Below are positions 8,301 through 13,159 of a stretch of 13,159 bases of DNA, piece after piece. Every line of letters starts with the position of its first letter. Position 1 is the stretch's first letter. A program made the position numbers and the translations under genes. The stretch lies in the NCBI GenBank assembly GCA_018064565.1, contig JAGHVA010000171.1:1-13159 (forward strand), written 5' to 3'. The notes below the pieces were generated by a model, which saw only the letters and a program-made list of their open reading frames with translations, was not told where the DNA came from and ran no database searches. The DNA is from Candidatus Colimorpha onthohippi. GTDB lineage: Bacteria > Bacteroidota > Bacteroidia > Bacteroidales > P3.

Positions 8301-8845
8301 ATACTGAAGTATATAGCAATACTGGTGGACAGTCGTCAAAGGCTACCCCTGCTGGTGCAGTAGCCAAATTTGCCACCAGCGGTAAGAAAATCCGCAAGAA
8401 AGACCTTGGCATGATTGCCAAGAGTTATGGCTATGTTTATGTAGCACAAGTTGCTATGGGTGCCAGCCAGCAGCAATATTTCAACGTCATCAAGGAAGCC
8501 GAAGCATATCACGGTCCATCGCTTATCATCTGCTATGCACCATGTATCAACCATGGCATCAAGATTGGCATGGGACGTACGCAAAACGAGGAGCGCATGG
8601 CTGTTGAATGTGGATATTGGCATCTGTGGCACTTCAACCCCGCAGAGGAGGATGCAGGCAAAAACGGATTCCATCTGGACAGCAAAGAGCCCGATTGGAG
8701 CAAATTCCGCGACTTCTTGATGGGCGAGGTTCGATACAACTCACTTACCAAGACCTTCCCAGAGCAGGCAGAAGAGCTATTCTCTGCTACCGAGAATTTC
8801 GCTAAAATCCGCTATGAAGGCTACAAGAAATTGAGCGAGAACTAA
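5312..8845 (+). CDS. nifJ: Pyruvate:ferredoxin (flavodoxin) oxidoreductase
   Basis: A single-chain 1177-residue PFOR that converts pyruvate, CoA and oxidised ferredoxin or flavodoxin to acetyl-CoA, CO2 and reduced carrier in the cytosol of anaerobes. The N-terminal pyruvate and TPP-pyrimidine domain holds YPITPSSP with Thr33, Glu66 in EMQSEAGAAG and Arg116 in TARSLAAQ. These correspond to Thr31, Glu64 and Arg114 of the Desulfovibrio africanus enzyme. The two-cluster ferredoxin domain has Cys691/694/697/701 and Cys748/751/754/758. The proximal [4Fe-4S] ligands are Cys816, Cys819, Cys844 and Cys1078. The TPP-diphosphate site is GDGWGYDIG from residue 969, with DTEVYSNTGGQSSKATP after it. Length is normal for forms lacking the extra C-terminal domain. 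It has its own promoter and terminator, so it is probably monocistronic. Nothing is broken. Confidence 0.98.
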   Translation: MAKEKKFMTCDGNQAAAHVAYMFSEVAAIYPITPSSPMAEYIDEWAAGGRKNIFGETVRVVEMQSEAGAAGAVHGSLQAGALTTTYTASQGLLLMIPNMYKIAGELLPAVFHVTARSLAAQALSIFGDHADVMATRQTGFAMLASNSVQEVMDLTPVAHLSAIKGHVPFMNFFDGFRTSHEIQKIEAIDMEDLRPLLDMQALKAFRDNALNPEHSVTRGTAQNGDIYFQTRELQNKYYEALPDIVAEYMKEISKITGREYAPFTYYGAKDATDVIVAIGSVNETTKTVVDYLNAQGKKTGVVSVHLYRPFSVKYLMAVMPKTVKNICVLDRTKEQGANGDPLYLDIVEAFKGQQVNIIGGRYGLSSKDTTPAQIISVFQNLEGERKNQFTIGIVDDVTFRSLPILPEISILPKGTFEARFYGLGADGTVGANKNSIKIIGDNTNKYSQAYFDYDSKKSGGYTCSHLRFGDSPLPAPYLVGTPDFVAVHVPSYLRKYDCLRGLKDNGTFLYNSPWSIEETKAQLPDFVKKYLAVHHITMYTIDATKIAGEIGLGNRTNTILQSAFFKISEVIPYELAVEQMKKFIVKSYGRKGEDVVNKNYAAVDRGGEIVKIDIPAEWANLPCTTDYVAPKHADDPEFIAKVMRPMMAQCGNDLPVSAFIGYENGTFPAGTTAYEKRGVATAVPMWDASKCVQCNQCSLICPHAAIRPVVMTAEEKAKAPASMNSIEMKAPKELAGMQFRIQVSVMDCTGCGNCVDACIAKEKALTMKPFESQQHETENWEYSQHQVTYKDNLLDKFANVKNSQFSQPLFEFSGACAGCGETPYFKCITQLFGEQMMIANATGCSSIYGASAPATPYCRNYRSGNGPAWANSLFEDNAEFGLGMATATRKMRDRVERLMREAIENCQKCSAELKGLFQEWIDNRENTLRTKEIADKIIPMMEACNCDYCKQILALRHSLVKKSQWIFGGDGWGYDIGFGGLDHVLASGEDVNVVVVDTEVYSNTGGQSSKATPAGAVAKFATSGKKIRKKDLGMIAKSYGYVYVAQVAMGASQQQYFNVIKEAEAYHGPSLIICYAPCINHGIKIGMGRTQNEERMAVECGYWHLWHFNPAEEDAGKNGFHLDSKEPDWSKFRDFLMGEVRYNSLTKTFPEQAEELFSATENFAKIRYEGYKKLSEN

Positions 8846-8860
8846 TCGTATAACTCAAAT

Positions 8861-8899
8861 AAAAAAAGTGGTTGCGCATGTGTGCAACCACTTTTTTTT
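8861..8899. terminator. Bidirectional intrinsic terminator between nifJ and the phosphoesterase gene
   Basis: The stem GTGGTTGC (8868-8875) pairs perfectly with GCAACCAC (8884-8891) around an 8-base loop, which can close by a further G-T and C-G pair. It is flanked by seven A on the left and eight T on the right, so it forms a hairpin plus U-tract on both strands. It lies 16 bases after the nifJ stop and about 70 bases after the end of the convergent phosphoesterase gene, so it can serve both. Confidence 0.9.
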
Positions 8900-8970
8900 C
8901 ATTTATTGCTGTCTGGAGAAACCAAGTGTATATTATACGTAATTAAGGACATTTGTACCACTTGTAACGC

Positions 8971-10065
8971 TCAATATTTTAGTTTTTCATCTAACAGAAT
9001 GTCGAACTGATCGCAAGCCCCAGTCCTATGTGCTAAATGCTTGGTGGCTGGCGAAATGCCAAACAAAGGTGAATAGGTGCGAACCTTGATAGTCCTGCCA
9101 TCAGGCATAAACTCCAAAATACGCAGCCAGCCATCTCCCCCATTGCCTTCCCAACCTCCTCCTAAAACCTGAACGTTAAACATCATCTGAGCAACCTTAC
9201 GACCCGCAGCATTGGTATCTTCACGATAAGCTACAGCATCCTCAAAATCACCAGGATGCCCAGTGTGACCACATATCACCAAATCAATATTGGCCGATGG
9301 CTGGATTAACTTTTCCCACACAGCCTGACCCCAATTACGAGGCTGTAACGTATAGCCCTCTTTCTCTATCCGCTCAGCGGTTCGCTCTCGCAAGAAAGAA
9401 TGAGTCATAAAAATCACTCGGTGACTTCTATATTTATCACTCGACACCAATTTTTTAGCCCACTCCAACACCTCATCGCACGGAGCAAATTCTGTGGTAA
9501 TAACCAACAATTTGCCCCAATGTCTATCCTCAAACTCATATGCAGAATTTTCCAACGATGCGAAACCTTGTCTATTAGGAAATTCCGCCACCAGACAATC
9601 CCTGAGTTTGCTATTGCGTTCAAAAGTAAAGTATTCATTGAAATGAGTGTTTGCGTTTTCTGAACGGCGATAGCCATATTCATGATTGCCTGGCGATATG
9701 ATGTAGGGCACCTTGTTGTCTAACCGCTCAAAACAATGAGAGCCCCATTCATACATCTGGCGGCTACTTTGATTCAACATGTTACGATTCAACGCATTGT
9801 TATCATTCTGCTCTACAATATCGCCTGTGCACAACACCGCTTTAATATTTAGATTTTCGATATTGTCCGCAGCCCAGACTGTGGTTAATTCGAAAATAGG
9901 CTGGTTAATATCATATTTCACATAACCCTGAGGATCCCCCATCAAGATAAACGTGAACGACTCACTGTCGGTCAAATGTTGCTGGTCAGCGCGATGTTGC
10001 CCCTGCGATGGAATTAACAGCGTCAAGAACAATGTAATAACGACAATATCTTTGAAACTCATCAT
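8971..10065 (-). CDS. Exported calcineurin-like metallophosphoesterase
   Basis: A 364-residue protein with a signal peptide (hydrophobic 6-18, probable cleavage after about residue 23 near PSQGQ), so periplasmic or secreted; there is no lipobox cysteine. The body is a calcineurin-like phosphoesterase, a two-metal hydrolase fold. Motif 1 is GDPQ (43-46), where many members have D-x-H; the DPQ form is also what I recall in human CPPED1. Motif 2 is GDIVE (81-85), motif 3 GNHEY (126-130), a metal-binding His222 sits in THS, and the last motif is GHTGH (266-270) instead of the usual GHxH. A C-terminal beta region follows with GGGWEGNGGDGWLRI (302-316). The substrate cannot be predicted; phosphomonoester, phosphodiester or nucleotide are all possible. 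The gene stands alone, with its own promoter and convergent to nifJ. Confidence 0.9.
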   Translation of the reverse strand: MMSFKDIVVITLFLTLLIPSQGQHRADQQHLTDSESFTFILMGDPQGYVKYDINQPIFELTTVWAADNIENLNIKAVLCTGDIVEQNDNNALNRNMLNQSSRQMYEWGSHCFERLDNKVPYIISPGNHEYGYRRSENANTHFNEYFTFERNSKLRDCLVAEFPNRQGFASLENSAYEFEDRHWGKLLVITTEFAPCDEVLEWAKKLVSSDKYRSHRVIFMTHSFLRERTAERIEKEGYTLQPRNWGQAVWEKLIQPSANIDLVICGHTGHPGDFEDAVAYREDTNAAGRKVAQMMFNVQVLGGGWEGNGGDGWLRILEFMPDGRTIKVRTYSPLFGISPATKHLAHRTGACDQFDILLDEKLKY

Positions 10066-10124
10066 GATTAATATTTTATCTTATTTACAAAAATACACCC
10101 CATAGCCTACGCCACTACAAAACG

Positions 10125-10132
10125 CAAAGATA
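10125..10132 (-). promoter_or_regulatory. Bacteroidota -7 promoter element for the phosphoesterase gene
   Basis: The minus strand reads TATCTTTG, an exact TAnnTTTG match, 59 bases before the ATG at 10065. About 20 bases further upstream is a run of T on the minus strand (opposite the A run at 10152-10158), a weak -33. That upstream region overlaps the facing promoter of the glycosyltransferase gene. Confidence 0.6.
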
Positions 10133-10137
10133 ACATA

Positions 10138-10171
10138 TTTTCCCAACATGATAAAAAAATGATTAACTTTG
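10138..10171 (+). promoter_or_regulatory. Bacteroidota promoter for the GT90 glycosyltransferase gene
   Basis: TAACTTTG at 10164-10171 matches the -7 consensus TAnnTTTG. TTTT at 10138-10141 is a three-of-four match to the -33 element with a 22-base A/T-rich spacer. Transcription would start near 10178, giving a leader of about 43 bases before the ATG at 10221. Confidence 0.55.
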
Positions 10172-10220
10172 CACGTTGTAAATAGTTATCAATACTTGCG
10201 TTAAGTTACCATACCACAAC

Positions 10221-11204
10221 ATGCACACATCTCTTCACTACCTGTTTCACAGTGGCAAAAACTCAAAAGCGCTGTACTATATGCACGCAGCATTGAGCCA
10301 ATTGATTCCCGATAGTAGGTACCAGCAACGACTCGAAGACGAATTAGACCAATGCTCACAATTGTACGACCCAGATTATATTGCCGACCGTGTAAACTAT
10401 TATTGCCACCCATGCAGTACAAGTCTTGGAGCAACAGCGAGCAAAATCGGACTGTTTCAAAGACGGGGGCACAATAGTACATACTATTTTGATAGTAAAG
10501 AGATTGTGCGGTGGTTTAATCCAGACCTATATTGGGATTACCTTTTTGGCGACAATAGGGCAATCCCCACTACCCCAAAGATAGTAAAAAGCAGAAACCT
10601 CTGCGAAAATAACGGCAATGCCGTACTACTGAAGTTAAACAAATGCCGACACTTTGTGTATCTCAACGATTCTATCCGTTTTGAGGATAAAGCCGATATA
10701 GCTGTTTATCGCGGTCAGATAGGAACACGCGAAAACCGGATACGCTTTGTGAATCAATTTGCAGGTCATCCGCGGATAGATGCTGCCAACACATTAGCCA
10801 AGGGGAACCTCATAGCCACCAATCCAGATGGCAAGGCTACCTCGCCTCGGCTGTCGCTTTACGACCACTTAAAATACCGTTTTATAATGGCATTGGAAGG
10901 CAACGATGTGGCAAGCAACCTCAAATGGATAATGAGTTCAAACTCATTGGCGGTAATGCCCCGCCCTACTTGCGAGACATGGTTTATGGAAGGACGACTC
11001 CAACCAAACGTTCACTATGTAGAAATACGCGATGACTACGCCGACCTGATTGAAAAGATGGACTACTACAGCAATCACCCCGATGAGGCTCGCGCCATCA
11101 CCAAAGCCGCCAACGCATACACCAGCCAATTCAAAGACGAGCGTCGCGAACGGTACATCGGACTACTGGTCATGCAGAAGTTTCTCCAAACACTACAGCC
11201 ATAG
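10221..11204 (+). CDS. Glycosyltransferase family 90 (CAP10/LpsA-like)
   Basis: A 327-residue protein matching the GT90 (CAP10-like) pattern. Bacterial members of this family are usually annotated as lipopolysaccharide or surface-glycan glycosyltransferases. The conserved C-terminal half has YRGQIGTRENRIRFV (163-177), the SPRLSLYDHLKYRFIMALEGNDVASNLKWIM block (208-238), MPRPTCETWFMEGRLQPNVHYVEI (246-269) and a helical tail. The LKWIMSSNSLAVMP-type segment is the likely sugar-nucleotide region. There is no signal peptide or membrane segment, so it should act in the cytosol. The start is the first ATG after an in-frame TAA at 10179. The N-terminal 110 residues are cysteine- and aromatic-rich and less typical. 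No other glycan genes are adjacent, so donor and acceptor are unknown. It converges on the RNase H gene with a 58-base gap. Confidence 0.88.
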   Translation: MHTSLHYLFHSGKNSKALYYMHAALSQLIPDSRYQQRLEDELDQCSQLYDPDYIADRVNYYCHPCSTSLGATASKIGLFQRRGHNSTYYFDSKEIVRWFNPDLYWDYLFGDNRAIPTTPKIVKSRNLCENNGNAVLLKLNKCRHFVYLNDSIRFEDKADIAVYRGQIGTRENRIRFVNQFAGHPRIDAANTLAKGNLIATNPDGKATSPRLSLYDHLKYRFIMALEGNDVASNLKWIMSSNSLAVMPRPTCETWFMEGRLQPNVHYVEIRDDYADLIEKMDYYSNHPDEARAITKAANAYTSQFKDERRERYIGLLVMQKFLQTLQP

Positions 11205-11262
11205 CACCCCATCACTGCTATTACGATGGTGGCATCTACCTGACTGGCCTACATACAACACA

Positions 11263-11934
11263 TTATTTTCTGCCAAAATCCGCAGGAATCTCTCCCCAAT
11301 GGTCAGTATCCCATTTCCTGATTTCGGTGGTATAGGTATTGGCATATAGCCATGCCTCCGCCCGATGCACATACTCCCACAACTCCTTTGTCTGTTCGGT
11401 AACGGGGAGTTTGCTTTTACACTTTTTTTGCTTAACCCAACTGATGGCGTTCACCGAATCGCTATATAACACCTGATTGAGCTTATTCTTTTTGAGGTAT
11501 GACAGTCCATGCACCAACCCCAAAAATTCTCCAATATTGTTAGTTCCTTTTGCCGTTTTATAGTGAAACAGCCGTGTGCCAGATGCCACATACACCCCTT
11601 GATACTCCATAACACCTGGATTGCCACTACAAGCTGCATCCACCGCTACGCTGTCCAAAATCGGACCATCTGTGGTACCTGGTCTTAATGATGCTATACC
11701 AGAACTATCTCGAACTATCACACTCGCATGCTGCGTATGCGTTCCACCACTTTTAACTATAGCTGGCGAATATCCACTGCGATAAGCTTCTTCCGCCTCT
11801 GGAAGCGAATCGTACGACTTGTAACGAGCCCCCTCTACCCCTTTTACTTGTAACTCACAAGCTTTCCAATTGTCATAAATGCCTGGAGCCTTGCCACACC
11901 AAACCACATAATATTTCTGTTTCTTGCTTGCCAT
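11263..11934 (-). CDS. rnhA: Ribonuclease H1 with N-terminal viroplasmin-like domain
   Basis: Ribonuclease HI-type enzyme that cuts the RNA strand of RNA-DNA hybrids, for example R-loops and primers. From the start at 11934 it has 223 residues. The N-terminal viroplasmin-like (Cauli_VI) hybrid-binding domain (about 6-50) is seen in YYVVWCGKAPGIYDNW and KGVEGARYKSYDSLPEAEEAY. A linker of roughly 40 residues (52-93) is followed by the catalytic domain. The active-site acidic residues are Asp99 in VDAACSGNPG, Glu136 in NNIGEFLGL, Asp159 in YSDSVNA and Asp219 in IPADFGRK. The frame also allows GTG at 11952 and ATG at 11937. The second of the two adjacent ATGs is chosen because MASKKQKYYVVW resembles the usual opening, and the GTG start would begin 3 bases from a hairpin. 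I see no clear promoter, so it may be read from tsf or from an unrecognised site. Confidence 0.93.
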   Translation of the reverse strand: MASKKQKYYVVWCGKAPGIYDNWKACELQVKGVEGARYKSYDSLPEAEEAYRSGYSPAIVKSGGTHTQHASVIVRDSSGIASLRPGTTDGPILDSVAVDAACSGNPGVMEYQGVYVASGTRLFHYKTAKGTNNIGEFLGLVHGLSYLKKNKLNQVLYSDSVNAISWVKQKKCKSKLPVTEQTKELWEYVHRAEAWLYANTYTTEIRKWDTDHWGEIPADFGRK

Positions 11935-11954
11935 CATTTGTCTGCTGAACACAA

Positions 11955-11981
11955 AGCGGCTGCAACACCGTCGCAGCCGCT
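11955..11981 (-). terminator. GC-rich hairpin after tsf, probable terminator or attenuator
   Basis: AGCGGCTGC (11955-11963) pairs perfectly with GCAGCCGCT (11973-11981), a 9-bp stem with a 9-base loop. It lies 67 bases after the tsf stop and about 20 bases before the RNase H start. On the minus strand the stem is followed by TTGTGTT, only a weak T-tract, so termination may be partial and leave read-through into the RNase H gene. Confidence 0.6.
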
Positions 11982-12047
11982 CATATAATCTAATGTCCTA
12001 AACCATTACAACCTAACGAGAACTGTATGGTTCAAAACAAACATCAA

Positions 12048-13040
12048 TTAAGCACCTAATTCAAGACGCTTGAAACCTGTACAAGTCAAATCTTTATCGA
12101 CCTTGGCAATAGAAGCCTTCACATTGCTCTTGTCCTCACTATCTACAAATTCCTGAAGCATAAGAGCATTCTCTTGGAAGTACTTGTTCAAACGGCCCTG
12201 AGCAATCTGCATAATCTGGTTTTCGTTGAGAGAGGCTGCCTTTTCGGCAGATACACGCTCTTTAATCTCATGGAACTGATCTGCTTGCTCTTGAGTAAGC
12301 CATCCCTTACCGATATTGCTTGCGATGTGCTCCTCGCTATCCACATGAGCAGGATTGATACCAGCCTTCTTGACTGCGGCATCCACGGCTTTCTGTATAA
12401 GCTCAGCCTTGGTCTTCTCAATATTGACACGCATTTCAGCATCTTTAGTCTCTTGCGATACGCTCGTCTCGTCAAGAAAAAGAGGACGCATAGCCACCAC
12501 GTGCATTGCGATACCATGACCCAACTCATCATAGCCAGCCTTGCTCAATCCGATAATGGAGGCCATACGGTTGCCTGGGTGAATATAAGCATACACAGCA
12601 GGAGCCTCAACCACCTCAAAATGAGCTACTTCGATCTTCTCACCAATTTTCGCAATCTGATCTGTGATAAGATCAGCGACCTTGCGGCCACCTATCTCCA
12701 TATCCAACACAGCATCTTTGGTGGTAAGGTGCTTTGCCATTGCATTGTCAATGATGCTATTAGCGAAAGCTACAAAATCAGCATTGGTTGCTACGAAGTC
12801 AGTCTCACAGCTAACCATGATAATAGCACCGTAGCCAGCCTGACTTTTTGCTAAAACACAACCCTCATTAGCATCACGGTCAGCACGTTTTGCAGCCATT
12901 TTTTGACCCTTCTGGCGAAGCAGTTCTATTGCCTTTTCGGTATCACCATCACACTCTACGAGTGCCTTTTTGCAGTCCATCATACCAACGCCAGTGAGCT
13001 GACGCAAATCATTAACTTGTTTTGCAGTTATTGTTGCCAT
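12048..13040 (-). CDS. tsf: Translation elongation factor Ts
   Basis: EF-Ts is the guanine nucleotide exchange factor that regenerates EF-Tu-GTP in the cytosol. The N-terminal UBA-like domain is ITAKQVNDLRQLTGVGMMDCKKALVECDGDTEKAIELLRQKG (4-45). The core opens with ETDFVATNADF (79-89), whose TDFV motif contacts EF-Tu. Two exchange subdomains follow, and the C-terminal helical region ends in LELGA. At 330 residues it is longer than the 283-residue Escherichia coli protein, which is usual in Bacteroidota. The start ATG is unambiguous, as MATITAKQVxxLRxxTGxGMMDCKKAL is the family opening, and its A/T-rich leader has no Shine-Dalgarno sequence. rpsB is the usual upstream partner and would lie beyond the right edge; the 119 bases upstream in this window show no recognisable S2 coding sequence. 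Identification is certain. Confidence 0.98.
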   Translation of the reverse strand: MATITAKQVNDLRQLTGVGMMDCKKALVECDGDTEKAIELLRQKGQKMAAKRADRDANEGCVLAKSQAGYGAIIMVSCETDFVATNADFVAFANSIIDNAMAKHLTTKDAVLDMEIGGRKVADLITDQIAKIGEKIEVAHFEVVEAPAVYAYIHPGNRMASIIGLSKAGYDELGHGIAMHVVAMRPLFLDETSVSQETKDAEMRVNIEKTKAELIQKAVDAAVKKAGINPAHVDSEEHIASNIGKGWLTQEQADQFHEIKERVSAEKAASLNENQIMQIAQGRLNKYFQENALMLQEFVDSEDKSNVKASIAKVDKDLTCTGFKRLELGA

Positions 13041-13159
13041 ATAATTATCAATATTAAAAAATAAAACAGAATAACAAAGTGTAGTGTGACTGCACTACGA
13101 ATCAATATATAACTATTAAAAAATTAAGAATTAAGAGTGGTTCACGACACAACGTCTTG

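Noticed and set aside
11205..11262. An imperfect CCATC/GATGG hairpin between the convergent GT90 and RNase H genes.
   Set aside because: It has only five continuous pairs, a long loop and no T-tract; not a supportable terminator.
11935..11952. A GTG start for the RNase H gene at 11952.
   Set aside because: It adds residues MFSRQM that do not resemble family openings and lies directly beside the hairpin; the adjacent ATGs fit better.
13081..13098. A 6-bp inverted repeat, GTAGTG and CACTAC, upstream of tsf.
   Set aside because: The stem is short and A/T-containing, with an interrupted T-rich stretch after it on the minus strand; too weak to call a terminator or regulatory site.
13123..13136. 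A tandem repeat, ATTAAGA twice.
   Set aside because: Two copies of a 7-base A/T-rich unit are expected by chance in such an intergenic stretch.
13041..13159. The C-terminal end of rpsB at the right edge.
   Set aside because: All three minus frames entering from the edge stop after a few residues (or give an implausible tail) with nothing resembling ribosomal protein S2, so no call is made.

Overview
The window looks like core chromosome of an anaerobic member of the Bacteroidota, most likely Bacteroidales (Prevotella-, Bacteroides- or Muribaculaceae-like; I cannot resolve the genus by eye). Three things point there. Four intergenic starts carry the Bacteroidota -7 promoter element TAnnTTTG (TATCTTTG three times, TAACTTTG once). 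No start codon I inspected has a Shine-Dalgarno sequence; the leaders are A/T-rich. The protein types also fit: a Bacteroidales-style MnmA, an RNase H with an N-terminal viroplasmin-like domain, a 330-residue EF-Ts and a long single-chain pyruvate:ferredoxin oxidoreductase. I see no phage, insertion sequence, CRISPR, tRNA, rRNA or integron structure.

Left block, 1-5129, minus strand. In transcription order it holds a small lipoprotein with an EF-hand-like loop, release factor 1 (prfA), the tRNA 2-thiouridylase mnmA, a YigZ/IMPACT-family protein and a UvrD/PcrA-type helicase that runs off the left edge. Gaps are 67, 27, 85 and 16 bases, all in one direction, so a shared transcript is plausible. 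Its contents concern translation termination, tRNA modification and DNA repair.

Centre, 5130-8899. A divergent promoter region separates the lipoprotein from nifJ, an 1177-residue pyruvate:ferredoxin (flavodoxin) oxidoreductase. The enzyme has all its expected cofactor-binding motifs and is followed by a strong hairpin/T-tract terminator that reads both ways. It is the central energy-metabolism enzyme of the window and implies fermentative, ferredoxin-linked pyruvate oxidation.

Right block, 8971-13159. A secreted calcineurin-like phosphoesterase (minus) and a family GT90 glycosyltransferase (plus) diverge from a very short region holding two back-to-back promoters. The glycosyltransferase converges on an RNase H1-type gene (minus). 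Upstream of that is tsf (EF-Ts, minus), with a 9-bp GC-rich hairpin between the two. The partner expected upstream of tsf, rpsB, would lie beyond the right edge and is not visible.

I found no convincing undescribed multi-gene system. The points most worth a second look are the EF-hand-like lipoprotein next to prfA, the altered metal-binding motifs of the phosphoesterase, the out-of-frame ATG beside a T4 run at the helicase start, and the overlapping divergent promoters at 10125-10171.
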